A DNA stretch of 64,000 nucleotides from Acidobacteriota bacterium (GTDB taxonomy: Bacteria > Acidobacteriota > Terriglobia > Terriglobales > Acidobacteriaceae): positions 1,426,001 through 1,490,000 of the forward strand of contig JACPYL010000010.1 in the NCBI GenBank assembly GCA_016196065.1, written 5' to 3'. A program made the position numbers and the translations under genes. This document shows, in pieces, positions 9,033 to 17,449 of this stretch. Each line of letters opens with the position of its first letter. Position 1 is the stretch's first letter. The notes below the pieces were generated by a model. It searched no databases. It saw only the letters and a list, made by a program, of their open reading frames with translations, and had not been told where the DNA came from.

Positions 9033-9427
9033 TAGACGTGTCCTCGCTTGCCGCCGGTCGCGCCCCAATCAAGCACGCCTTTTTTCCAGACGTAGAAAAG
9101 GCCCACCAGCACGATGCCGACGTACACCAGCATTTCCAGGAATCCAAACATCCTCAATTCACGCAAAATGATTGCCCATGGATAGAGGAAAACCGCTTCT
9201 ACGTCGAACAATATAAAGAGCATTGCCACCAGGTAAAACTTGACCGAAAACCGTTCCCGGGCGTTGCCAACCGGCGTCACGCCGCACTCGTAGGGAGACA
9301 TCTTGGCGCGGTTCGGCTTCCGCTGTCCGATCAGCCAGGACAGGGTCACAATTGCGCCCGCGACCGTGAATGCGATCACGAAATGCAACAACAGAGGCAG
9401 GTAACTCTCGAAATAATTGGCTGGCAT
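9032..9427 (-). CDS. nuoA: NADH-quinone oxidoreductase subunit A
   Basis: A 131-residue membrane subunit with three helices. The family motif is visible as MSPYECGVTPVGNARERFSVKFYLVAMLFILFDVEAVFLYPWA. It is the first gene of the operon. A promoter-like pair lies immediately upstream and would give a transcript starting only a few bases before the ATG, so it may be leaderless. No Shine-Dalgarno sequence is seen. Confidence 0.97.
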   Translation of the reverse strand: MPANYFESYLPLLLHFVIAFTVAGAIVTLSWLIGQRKPNRAKMSPYECGVTPVGNARERFSVKFYLVAMLFILFDVEAVFLYPWAIILRELRMFGFLEMLVYVGIVLVGLFYVWKKGVLDWGATGGKRGHV

Positions 9428-9436
9428 AGGAAGAGC

Positions 9437-9468
9437 TATATATAATCTGCGCCAAGCACTACAGTAAA
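9437..9468 (-). promoter_or_regulatory. putative nuo operon promoter
   Basis: On the minus strand TTTACT (9468-9463) is followed after 18 bases by TATATA (about 9444-9439), which ends roughly a dozen bases before the nuoA ATG. Spacing and sequence suit a housekeeping sigma factor. The implied start point would make the leader very short or absent. Confidence 0.45.
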
Positions 9469-9576
9469 CGTTCTAGATTAGTTATTGGCGAGCGGACGTG
9501 TCAAGCAAACTGCGATATTTAACAGAGGTTTAATTCCGGCGATCCCATTTTGACGCCCGCGAAAGTTTAATCACGC

Positions 9577-10164
9577 ATGATTTTTGGCTTTAATACCGAC
9601 ATCAAGCACCAAGACACTGTCTACCACGTGCAAAGTGAAGCCCGCGAAGGCGAGCAACTTTTGCAGACGCAGGTGTTCGTTCGCGGCCGCTGCATTGGGA
9701 AACGCGCCGTCACCTACGCCTCGATTGCCTCCGAAGTGGAAGGCGGCGATCCCCACAAAGAGAAGATGTTGCGTGAACAACACCGCCAGGTGCTGGACGC
9801 GATCCGGGAAGGGAAGCTTGACTCACTGCTCGACAAGCGGGAGACCCCGGAAACTCTGGCTGCGGTCAAGCAGTTGGAAGTGGAATGGCTCAATTCCGCT
9901 TCCGTCCATACAGGCGGCAGTTTGCTCATGAACCTGCGAGTGACGGATGGCGGTGCCGCTGTCGAAGGGGCGCGCCTCACGTTTCGCCTGGCCCGTCCCG
10001 ATTCAGCTCCGTACTACGCCCAGGTGCTGACCGACGCCAGCGGCAATGCCGAAATGAGTTTTCAGGTAGATGAGTCTTCATTGCCTGATTCGTCGGTGCT
10101 GGTACAGGCCAATTTTTCTGGACGCACCGCCACCCGAAAGTTCCGCCTGCGCGCGGGCAACTGA
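9577..10164 (+). CDS. conserved hypothetical protein with Ig-like C-terminus
   Basis: A 195-residue cytoplasmic-looking protein without a signal peptide. The N-terminal half begins MIFGFNTDIKHQDTVYHVQSE and is mixed alpha/beta, with a charged helical stretch around residues 65-110. The C-terminal part (about 115-195) looks like a beta-sandwich, as in FixH or Ig-like domains (LRVTDGGAAVEGARLTFRL ... LVQANFSGRTATRKFRLRAG). I recognise it only as a conserved acidobacterial type and cannot assign a function. It is divergently placed from nuoA and precedes a ThiS-like gene by about 60 bases. Confidence 0.75.
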   Translation: MIFGFNTDIKHQDTVYHVQSEAREGEQLLQTQVFVRGRCIGKRAVTYASIASEVEGGDPHKEKMLREQHRQVLDAIREGKLDSLLDKRETPETLAAVKQLEVEWLNSASVHTGGSLLMNLRVTDGGAAVEGARLTFRLARPDSAPYYAQVLTDASGNAEMSFQVDESSLPDSSVLVQANFSGRTATRKFRLRAGN

Positions 10165-10221
10165 TTCGCGAAAGTCGCCGCGCCCTTGCCGCCTGCTCTC
10201 CGTACTGAGAAAATTGCCAAG

Positions 10222-10449
10222 ATGAACTTAACCATCAACGGGGAGCTTCGTACCCTCCCTTCCGCCGGAACCCTGGAGGTTCTAGTCGACCAGCTCGGCA
10301 TGAAGTCGGATCGCGTTGCGATTGAATTGAATCGTGAGATCGTTCCTCGCGACCGCTGGTCGCAAACCAGCCTGCGAGATGGAGACCGCCTCGAGATCGT
10401 GCACTTCGTAGGTGGCGGTCTTGGCAAAGAATCGGAGAAAAGTGTATGA
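10222..10449 (+). CDS. thiS: ThiS/MoaD-like sulfur carrier protein with C-terminal tail
   Basis: A 75-residue beta-grasp protein. The start [12 protein letters not shown] and the segments [26 protein letters not shown] and [16 protein letters not shown] are typical of ThiS, the sulfur carrier of thiamine-thiazole synthesis. ThiS proteins normally end exactly at Gly-Gly, which is activated by ThiF. Here the protein continues for nine residues after GGG (LGKESEKSV), so processing would be needed for the classical role. The stop overlaps the start of the next gene as ATGA. No thiG, thiF or thiO is nearby. Confidence 0.8.
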   Translation: MNLTINGELRTLPSAGTLEVLVDQLGMKSDRVAIELNREIVPRDRWSQTSLRDGDRLEIVHFVGGGLGKESEKSV

Positions 10450-11309
10450 GTGATTCCAACTCAAGAATTTTCAAGGCAGCTTTGCTCGCAAGCCTCTTGG
10501 CGGTTGGCATTCCGCTGTTGGCGCAGCGCGCGCACAACTTCTCGCCCGGGTTCAATCTCTTCTCCAAGGAACAAGATATGCAACTCGGGCAGGAATCGGC
10601 CGCGCAAGTTCGCAAGCAGATGACCGTCATTCAGGATCCCGTTCTGACTGCGTATGTCACGCGAGTCGGCAAGCGCCTCATGGCTTCCCGTGAAGCGCAG
10701 GAGAGCGGGTTTCCGTTCACGTTCGAAGTGGTCGCCGATCCGTCTATCAACGCATTCGCGCTGCCGGGCGGCCCCATGTTCATCAATACCGGCCTGCTGC
10801 GCGCGGTCGATAACGAAGCCCAACTTGCTGGCGTGATGGGACATGAAATGTCCCATGTGATCCTGCGCCACGGGACGAACCAGGCTTCCAAAAGAAACTT
10901 GTTTCAGTTGGGCCCGGCGTTGGCGGCGCAGCTGACAAATAAAGGAACATTGGTTGGGCAACTCGAGCAAATGGGGATTGGAGTCTTTGCGGGAGGCGTT
11001 CTCCTGAAATTTTCCCGCACCGCCGAAAGCGAGGCTGACCTGACGGGATCTCACTTAATGTCAGAATCCGGCTACGATCCGATGGAGATGGCGCGTTTTT
11101 TCAATAAACTGAACGCTCAAGGCGGACATGGACTTCAATTCTTGTCCGACCATCCTAATCCCGCCAATCGGGAGCGTGCGATCCAGCAGGAAGCGCGGGC
11201 TCTGCCGCAAAAGCGCTACGGTTCCGAGAGCGGCGAGTTCAAGAGAATGAAAGGAGTCGTGGCGAAGATCCAAGAGCCGAAGCCAAAGCCGCAAGCCCCC
11301 CAGAACTAG
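10446..11309 (+). CDS. M48 family metallopeptidase, exported
   Basis: A 287-residue zinc metalloprotease. A signal peptide is visible at residues 1-27 (hydrophobic [16 protein letters not shown]). The zinc motif HEMSH is at 133-137 and the third ligand lies in [10 protein letters not shown]. Related proteins (LoiP/BepA/HtpX-like) act in the periplasm in outer-membrane quality control. The start overlaps the ThiS-like gene by four bases. The C-terminus ends in a basic, proline-rich tail. A second M48 protein is at 28541-29731. Confidence 0.92.
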   Translation: MSDSNSRIFKAALLASLLAVGIPLLAQRAHNFSPGFNLFSKEQDMQLGQESAAQVRKQMTVIQDPVLTAYVTRVGKRLMASREAQESGFPFTFEVVADPSINAFALPGGPMFINTGLLRAVDNEAQLAGVMGHEMSHVILRHGTNQASKRNLFQLGPALAAQLTNKGTLVGQLEQMGIGVFAGGVLLKFSRTAESEADLTGSHLMSESGYDPMEMARFFNKLNAQGGHGLQFLSDHPNPANRERAIQQEARALPQKRYGSESGEFKRMKGVVAKIQEPKPKPQAPQN

Positions 11310-11415
11310 AGGGTTGACAACCGTCCCAGGGTCGTCGCGCTCGGCTTCGTCGCTGGCTTGGCGGATCGCGTAACTCTACCGCCGCCACTTTCCGAACAAG
11401 GAGTGGAACCGTTCC

Positions 11416-12138
11416 TCAGGGTTTGTATTTCCCAAAAACTTCTTTCAACAGACTGGTCGTGCGCGCGGCTGGATTCTTCCGAATTTCCTTTTCCTGTTGT
11501 CCCAGCGTGTAGAACAAGCCATCGAGGGCTTTCGTCACGACATAGTTGTCGATGTCCATGTCTTGCTTTTTAGCAAAGGGAATCGACTTATATTGCCCCA
11601 CCAGCGTGTTGTACTGCTGCGTGACGCCATTCGCGTTCATGGTCTTTTCAATGATCGGACGAAATGCAGCCGTCAACTGCTCGGTAGTTTTGCTTTTGAA
11701 ATAGTCGGTGGCGGCGGTGTCTCCGCCTGAAAATATTTTGCGCGCATCCTCGAACGTCATCGCCAGAATTGCATCGCCAAAAATCTTTCTCGCCTGCGGC
11801 GCGGCTGCCTCTGCTGCGCGATTCATGCTCAGCACGAACTCGTCCACTTTCGAACCGTAGCCGATTGCCCGCAATCCGGTTTCGAGCGGATGCAGGTTCT
11901 TCGGCACCAGGATCTTGATCGCCTCATTGGCAAAGTATCCATCTGTGCGTCCGGTCAGCTTCACGGACTTGTCCGCGCCCACTCGCAGAGCTTCCTTTAA
12001 TCCTGACGCCAGTTTTGTGTCGCTGAGTTTGGTTTGCTGTCCCAGCCCAAGGTCCCTGGCAATATCCCCGAGTTGCGCGAAACCGAATGTGGCCGAAAAA
12101 AACAACACGGCGCCAAATGCACGAGTGCGAATCCTCAT
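11416..12138 (-). CDS. DUF4197 domain protein, exported
   Basis: A 240-residue protein with a signal peptide ([22 protein letters not shown]). The body is helical and matches the DUF4197 family ([25 protein letters not shown] ... [35 protein letters not shown]). The function of the family is unknown. I chose the ATG at 12138 because GGGAGAA stands just upstream and a signal peptide follows directly; a longer form from 12219 is less likely. Confidence 0.88.
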   Translation of the reverse strand: MRIRTRAFGAVLFFSATFGFAQLGDIARDLGLGQQTKLSDTKLASGLKEALRVGADKSVKLTGRTDGYFANEAIKILVPKNLHPLETGLRAIGYGSKVDEFVLSMNRAAEAAAPQARKIFGDAILAMTFEDARKIFSGGDTAATDYFKSKTTEQLTAAFRPIIEKTMNANGVTQQYNTLVGQYKSIPFAKKQDMDIDNYVVTKALDGLFYTLGQQEKEIRKNPAARTTSLLKEVFGKYKP

Positions 12139-12219
12139 AGATGTTCTCCCGGGAGGAGGATGTGCTGCGTAGCGATCATATACCTGTAAAGGATGGCTGG
12201 AGATGAGGGAGTAGTTCAA

Positions 12220-12296
12220 TGGAGGCCCCGGGCGGAGTCGAACCGCCGACCAACGGTTTAGGAAACCGCTGCTCTATCCAACTGAGCTACGGGGCC
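12220..12296 (-). tRNA. tRNA-Arg (anticodon CCU)
   Basis: On the minus strand the sequence folds into a standard cloverleaf. The acceptor stem GGCCCCG pairs with CGGGGCC, the D-arm starts GCTCAGTTGGATAGAGC, the anticodon loop is TTCCTAA with anticodon CCT, and the T-arm contains GGTTCGACTCC. A genomically encoded CCA is at 12222-12220 after the discriminator T. This tRNA reads AGG codons. Confidence 0.95.
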
Positions 12297-12692
12297 ATGG
12301 GATGAAAGCAATTCTCGATCCGATCTCAGTTTACAACGCCTGCGGTCGACGTTGACACCGTGACGTGATTCCACGCCTCTCAAATTGCCTTCCGCAAAAT
12401 ACTGTCGAAGTCGGCACTGGAAGGGTTAAGATTCAATCCAGCGATTGCCAATTTCACTCCGAGGTGCCCGCGGTGGTCGATGTTGGTGGCGGAGAGCTTC
12501 TTGTCGGTCTTACCAAACTGATCGCCCACGCCGTGGGAGAAGCGCTTGGCATGTTGGACCTGTGGTGGGAGAAGCACTTTGGCCGGTCTCTCAGTGGCCG
12601 CCTTGTTCCTTTTGAGTTTCAGACCATCTTCCATGGAAATACCCGCGAGCAAGATCGAATCTGAAAACTATCTCAGTACAAAAAGGAGTCAC
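12297..12692. other. intergenic region without a recognised gene
   Basis: About 400 bases between the tRNA and the TPR protein. Two opposed open frames exist (plus 12365-12664, 99 residues; minus 12380-12652, 90 residues) but neither shows a family motif or a convincing ribosome binding site. The only clear signal is AAAAGGAG at 12681-12688, the ribosome binding site of the next gene. Confidence 0.5.
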
Positions 12693-14183
12693 ATGTTTCA
12701 GGGATGTCGAAAACTCCTCTTTGCAGTATTTCTGATCGTTTCGTTCGGGGCCGCGCAGGAGACTCATCTTCATAACCCGCCTGAGAAGTTGGGGACGGTG
12801 TCATTTCCGATTTCCTGCCAGGCCAGCGTTCGCGCGGAGTTCAACCGCGGGGTAGCGCTCCTGCACTCATTTGCTTACGCGGCTGCCGAGGACGTGTTCA
12901 GAGAAGTGGCGAAGCAAGATCCGGACTGCGCGATCGCTCACTGGGGCGGTGCGATGGCGTACTTTCGCCAGCTCTGGGAGCCGGCCATTTTGCCCAGTAC
13001 GATCGCTGCCGCCCAATCTGAAATCGAGCAGGCACTGCGCATCCGCGCCGGCACCGAGCTTGAACACAAGTTCATCGACGCGGCCGCTGGGCTGTTTCGC
13101 GATGCAGGTTCTGTCCCTTATTCAGTGCGGGCACTCAACTATGAACATGCAATGGCGGAACTTGCGAATGGGAACAACAAAAATGTGGAAGCGCAAGTTT
13201 TCTACGCGCTCGCACTGCTGGCCAACGCATCACCCGCCGACAAGACACACAGCAAGCAGAAACAAGCCGCGGACATCCTGGAGCCTCTCTATCGTGCCTA
13301 TCCAGAACATCCCGGTATCGCTCACTACTTGATCCATGCCTACGACAACGCGGAACTTGCTGCGCGAGGCCTTCCCATGGCCCGCGCGTATTCCAGAATT
13401 GCGCCGTCCGCACCACACGCGTTGCATATGCCCAGCCATATCTTCACGCGACTCGGCCTGTGGGATGACTCCATCATTTCTAACCTTGCGGCAAAAGACG
13501 CAGCCCGCAAAGCAGGCGATACCGGAGAAGAACTGCACTCCATGGACTATCTGGTTTACGCATACTTGCAGAGCGGACGAGAGGCTGAGGCGGCGCAACT
13601 CCTCCAGCAACTTAAGTCCATGCCCAATCTGAACAAGGCTGATTTCAAGATTGGTTACGCCTCGACTGCCATGCCCATCCGATACCTGGTCGAACGGCAG
13701 AAATGGGCAGACGCGGCTCTTGTGGCTCCCCCTGCAGGCGCTCCGCCTCACGTGATCGCGATTGCGATCTGGGCGCATGGAATCGGGCTCGCTCGCAGCG
13801 GACACGCCGAGACTCTCCAGCCGATGTCCGATTTGCAGAAGATCGAGGAAGAACTACAAGCTTCCGGCAATGTCTATTGGGCCACGCAGGTAAGGGTTAT
13901 GAAGCGCGAAGTGATGGCATGGTCTGCGCAAAAGGAAGGCAAGCGCGATCAAGCCCTGGCGTTGCTCCGCGAAGCAGCGGATGAAGAAGATGCTATCGAG
14001 AAGCTGCCTGTAACGCCGGGACCGATTATCCCTGCGCGCGAGCAACTTGGGGATCTGTTGCAACAGCAGGCGCAGCCGGATCTGGCAGCAAAGGAGTTCC
14101 AAACCGCACTGGTCAATGCGCCCGGACGGCGAGCGGCCCAGCAGGGAGTCGCCGAGGCGGCCAAACGTTCAGGCAAACCTTAA
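12693..14183 (+). CDS. TPR-repeat protein, exported
   Basis: A 496-residue protein beginning MFQGCRKLLFAVFLIVSFGAAQ, a signal peptide. The rest is helical with TPR-like repeats, for example FNRGVALLHSFAYAAAEDVFREVAKQDPDCAIAHWGGAMAYF near residues 45-85 and a C-terminal repeat EQLGDLLQQQAQPDLAAKEFQTALVNAPG. Such proteins are common in Acidobacteria and are usually annotated only by the repeats. The start at 12693 is set by AAAAGGAG eight bases upstream; the frame is open further upstream but without signal. No enzyme motif is seen. Confidence 0.85.
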   Translation: MFQGCRKLLFAVFLIVSFGAAQETHLHNPPEKLGTVSFPISCQASVRAEFNRGVALLHSFAYAAAEDVFREVAKQDPDCAIAHWGGAMAYFRQLWEPAILPSTIAAAQSEIEQALRIRAGTELEHKFIDAAAGLFRDAGSVPYSVRALNYEHAMAELANGNNKNVEAQVFYALALLANASPADKTHSKQKQAADILEPLYRAYPEHPGIAHYLIHAYDNAELAARGLPMARAYSRIAPSAPHALHMPSHIFTRLGLWDDSIISNLAAKDAARKAGDTGEELHSMDYLVYAYLQSGREAEAAQLLQQLKSMPNLNKADFKIGYASTAMPIRYLVERQKWADAALVAPPAGAPPHVIAIAIWAHGIGLARSGHAETLQPMSDLQKIEEELQASGNVYWATQVRVMKREVMAWSAQKEGKRDQALALLREAADEEDAIEKLPVTPGPIIPAREQLGDLLQQQAQPDLAAKEFQTALVNAPGRRAAQQGVAEAAKRSGKP

Positions 14184-14315
14184 TTCTGTCGCCGCATACA
14201 GGAATAACTTCGCCATGCTTCGCGTGATGCCGTGCATTCAGCATGGTATCGTTGCCCCATAGTCTGCCCATCAATCTTCATGAACACCTTCTGTCCGCGT
14301 TGGGAGAGAGTTCGC

Positions 14316-16547
14316 ATGTCTCGAACTGCATTTGCCTGGATGTTTGTATTTCTGGTGACCGCCTGTTTTGCTCAACAAGAAACTTCTGCCCAACCCCCGG
14401 CGACGATTGCCGCGCCCGGCGATCAAGCCGCAAAACCAAGGCGCCCGCGGATCGGTGTGGCGCTCGAAGGCGGCGGCGCGCTCGGCTTCGCGCATATTGG
14501 CGTGCTGCGTTGGTTCGAAGAGCACCATATTCCGATCGACTACATCGCCGGTACGAGCATGGGTGGTTTGATTGGCGGGCTCTACGCTACCGGCCAGAGT
14601 CCCAAGCAGATGGAGGAATTCGTCCGAGAGCAGGACTGGGACACGGTCATTGCCGGTCGCACTGCCTACGAGGATCTTTCGTATCGAAGAAAAGAGGATG
14701 TGCGCGCGTTTCAAAACGCGATCAAGCTTGGCTTGAAGAACGGTTTTTCAGTGGCCTCCGGTCTGAATGCGGGACACGAAGTGAGCATGATCATCGATCG
14801 CGAAGTACTCCCTTACTCCGGCCTTAGTTCCTTTGACGACTTGCCGATTCCGTTTCGCTGTGTAGCGACTGACCTGGTGTCTGCAAAAGAAGTCGTGTTC
14901 TCGCAAGGTTCGTTGCAGACCGCGTTGCGCGCCACCATGTCCATACCGGGTTTATTTGCCCCGGTGCACGACGGTGACAAAGTCTATGTTGACGGTGGAT
15001 TGATCGGAAATCTGCCCACCGACGTCGTCCGCGCGATGGGCGCCGATATCGTGATTGCCGTGCACCTGGATACGACACCGATCGATCCCAAGCAGATTCA
15101 GTCGGTGTTCGGAGTCTTGGGGCGCTCGATCGATGTTGTGATTCGCGACAATGAAATACGAGGCATGCGAAACGCCGACCTGATCGTGAATGTTGATCTG
15201 CGAGCTTACAACTCGCTCGACTACAACAAAGGTGGATCCATCGTTGGCATCGGCACCGAAGCGGCTGCGGCCAAGGCTCGCGTGCTGGAACCCTATTCGA
15301 TGGACGAAACCGCGTGGCAGGAATATCTGCAGGCGAGAAAGGCACGCGAGCGCCGGACCGTAGCCGTCCCGCAGTTTGTGCGCGTTGAAGGAACCAATCC
15401 GGAAGCAGCTCGCAATTTAGAAAAATTTCTACAGCCGCTGGTCGGCAAACCTGTCAACAGTGCGCGCCTGAATCAATATCTGACGCGCCTGACCGGAATC
15501 GGCAAGTACGATTCGGCCGACTACGCTCTCGCGCATCGTGACGGACAAGATGGCCTCACCATCACTGTCCACGAGAAGACCTACGCGCCTCCAATTCTGC
15601 AAGTCGGGTTCAGCGTGGATGGCTCTGAAAATGACGATGTAAGCTTCACGCTCCTCACTCGACTCACGTTCATGGACATTGCCGGATATCGCTCCGAGTG
15701 GCGCACCGATGTGCAATTTGGCAATACCTATGGAGTGTCGACTGAACTCTATCGACCCTTCGCGGCGACGAGTCGATGGTTTGTTGCACCGCACGCCGAC
15801 GCTGTCAGTACCTCGTTCAAGGTGTTCGTCAAGAATAATCCGCACGCTGACTACCGGCTCTACCGCACGCACGTGGGCACTGATCTGGGATATGGATTCA
15901 ACCGTTTCACCGAACTCCGCGCGGGTTATGAGGTCGGATACCTCGACGCCCATTTGCGTCTCGGTACGCCGGAGTTTGCCTCCATCGCGGGCCGCGTCGG
16001 CGATACCAAACTGCATTTTCTGGCCACCCACCTCGACGACCCCATTGCGCCCCGTGATGGCTACAGCTTCGAAAGCACATTTCAATGGTTTGACACCAAC
16101 CCCGGCGCTACTGGCTCCTTTCCGTTGCTGCATGCCGAGGGAATGTATTTCAAGCCGATCACTCATCCCGCATCGCTTTTTGTGCAGGCAGAAGGCGGTA
16201 CCGCATTCGGATCTCGCCGTATCGGTGTGCCGCAGTTTTTCCTGGGAGGTCCGGCGCGTCTGAGCGCCTATGGCACGAATGAATTCTTCGGCAACCAGTT
16301 CTACTATTTTCGCGCCGGGTACCTGCACGACCTCCTGACGCTACCGCCGTTCGTCGGCAAGAAGGTGTATGCGTTTGGTGCCTACGAATTCGGCAAGATG
16401 TACGAATCTCCTACTGCCAGCAAGTTTCCCAACGATATTGCCGCCGGTATTCTTGCGGAAACGGCGGTCGGACCGCTCCTGGTCGGCGCGAGCGTAGGAG
16501 ACAGCGGCCACCGAAAATGGTTCTTCCAACTGGGACACGTGTTCTAG
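14316..16547 (+). CDS. patatin-like phospholipase with surface-antigen barrel
   Basis: A 743-residue outer-membrane protein. After a signal peptide (residues 1-20) comes a patatin domain with the oxyanion loop GGGALG (52-57), nucleophile motif GTSMG (Ser81) and the catalytic Asp in DGG (Asp226). A POTRA-like stretch (about 345-420) and a C-terminal D15/surface-antigen beta-barrel ending in WFFQLGHVF follow. The architecture matches PlpD/FplA-type class V autotransporters. The ATG at 14316 is chosen because GGGAGAGAG precedes it and the signal peptide follows. Substrate is probably a phospholipid or acyl ester. Confidence 0.9.
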   Translation: MSRTAFAWMFVFLVTACFAQQETSAQPPATIAAPGDQAAKPRRPRIGVALEGGGALGFAHIGVLRWFEEHHIPIDYIAGTSMGGLIGGLYATGQSPKQMEEFVREQDWDTVIAGRTAYEDLSYRRKEDVRAFQNAIKLGLKNGFSVASGLNAGHEVSMIIDREVLPYSGLSSFDDLPIPFRCVATDLVSAKEVVFSQGSLQTALRATMSIPGLFAPVHDGDKVYVDGGLIGNLPTDVVRAMGADIVIAVHLDTTPIDPKQIQSVFGVLGRSIDVVIRDNEIRGMRNADLIVNVDLRAYNSLDYNKGGSIVGIGTEAAAAKARVLEPYSMDETAWQEYLQARKARERRTVAVPQFVRVEGTNPEAARNLEKFLQPLVGKPVNSARLNQYLTRLTGIGKYDSADYALAHRDGQDGLTITVHEKTYAPPILQVGFSVDGSENDDVSFTLLTRLTFMDIAGYRSEWRTDVQFGNTYGVSTELYRPFAATSRWFVAPHADAVSTSFKVFVKNNPHADYRLYRTHVGTDLGYGFNRFTELRAGYEVGYLDAHLRLGTPEFASIAGRVGDTKLHFLATHLDDPIAPRDGYSFESTFQWFDTNPGATGSFPLLHAEGMYFKPITHPASLFVQAEGGTAFGSRRIGVPQFFLGGPARLSAYGTNEFFGNQFYYFRAGYLHDLLTLPPFVGKKVYAFGAYEFGKMYESPTASKFPNDIAAGILAETAVGPLLVGASVGDSGHRKWFFQLGHVF

Positions 16548-16581
16548 ATGGGCAGGCCGGAACGCCGTGGCACCCACAACG

Positions 16582-16657
16582 CTGTCATCCCGAGCGAAGC
16601 GAGGGATCTGCATCTTGCCGGCGAACTGCAGATCCCTCGCTTCGCTCGGGATGACAG
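16582..16657. repeat. perfect 31-bp inverted repeat (palindrome family A)
   Basis: The arms 16582-16612 and 16627-16657 are exact reverse complements, each built around GAGCGAAGCGAGGGATC, with a 14-base loop. It lies 34 bases after the patatin gene. A diverged copy is at 36781-36853. It could act as a transcript-end hairpin, but no T-run follows, and the repetition elsewhere points to a dispersed repeat. Confidence 0.9.
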
Positions 16658-16701
16658 TTTCGAAGAGACTTGATTTGTCGCTGGATAGAACCTTAAAGAC
16701 T

Positions 16702-16743
16702 GAGAACCGAGAACCGAGAACCGAGAACCGAGAACTGAGAACT
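16702..16743. repeat. six-copy heptamer tandem repeat (GAGAACC)
   Basis: Four perfect GAGAACC units are followed by two GAGAACT units, 42 bases in total, in the gap between the patatin gene and a small hypothetical gene. The unit has no stop codon on either strand, so it can be read through in any frame. Unit length equals that of the larger array at 60811-60964. Confidence 0.9.
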
Positions 16744-16893
16744 GGTCTCCCTTGCCACGCTGGCGGTTACTCGGCCGATTACCTCGATGGTTACTCGACT
16801 CCGGCCACCCCGCAGTTCATTCCAGTGGAGTGCCGTGGGAGTGCAAATCGCTGCACTTCCTCCGCCGACTGGAGCATCAAAGAGGCAGTATTC

Positions 16894-17352
16894 ATGGGCC
16901 ATTTCGCGGCACGCAGCGTGCCCTTATGGATGGCCATGATGACCGTCCTCCGACCCGCGATTGTCGCCCTGATCGTTCTGACTGGTTACTCTGCCTGCGC
17001 GCAGCAGTTCACGCTGCCCGACGCGCCTTCCCAGCACAAGTTCTTCGATCGCCAGAACAAGATCGCGTTCGGCACTCTCGCCGGACTGATTGCTGCGGAC
17101 TCCATCACCACCCAACGACTCACCAACTCCGGCCGGGCAATGGAAGCGAACCCTATTTGGCGCCCGATGGTCCGCCAAGGATGGGCTGGGCAAACAGCCG
17201 CGTCGGCTCTCGGATTTGCATCCGCTCTCGGTGTCTCCTACACGCTCCACAAGACCGGACACCACAAAATGGAACGCTGGGCGAACTGGCTCGCGGTGAG
17301 TTTCGAAGGCGCCAATGATGCCCGCAACATCTACATGGATGCTTCCCAATAG
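16894..17352 (+). CDS. hypothetical membrane-associated protein
   Basis: A 152-residue protein with a hydrophobic N-terminal segment (about residues 15-36, signal-peptide-like, ending ACAQQF). Then comes LPDAPSQHKFFDRQNKIAFGTLAGLIAADSITTQRL, a second hydrophobic stretch (GQTAASALGFASALGVSYTLH) and a tail with HKTGHHKMERW. I do not recognise the family with certainty; similar small proteins are frequent in Acidobacteria. The start at 16894 is the first ATG that gives a signal peptide. Confidence 0.6.
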   Translation: MGHFAARSVPLWMAMMTVLRPAIVALIVLTGYSACAQQFTLPDAPSQHKFFDRQNKIAFGTLAGLIAADSITTQRLTNSGRAMEANPIWRPMVRQGWAGQTAASALGFASALGVSYTLHKTGHHKMERWANWLAVSFEGANDARNIYMDASQ

Positions 17353-17449
17353 GTTTGAACCGCGGACGTCCGGGTGTTTCGCGGCACACAGAGGGCGACC
17401 CCGACAAGTAACTGAGAATTGAGCCGAGCGCTGCCGTATAATTGTCGCA

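Larger units (their letters stand above)
16548..16893. other. repeat-bearing intergenic region
   Basis: A 346-base gap holding the 31-bp inverted repeat, the GAGAACC array and about 150 bases of unique sequence before the next start. The reading frame upstream of 16894 is open but passes through the repeats, so I treat it as non-coding. Confidence 0.6.

Noticed and set aside
10446-11309. The M48 protease as the processing enzyme for the ThiS tail
   Set aside because: It has a signal peptide and should act outside the cytosol, while ThiS acts inside.
12380-12652. 90-residue minus-strand ORF and opposed 99-residue plus ORF
   Set aside because: Neither has a ribosome binding site or a family match I can support, so I list the region as intergenic.
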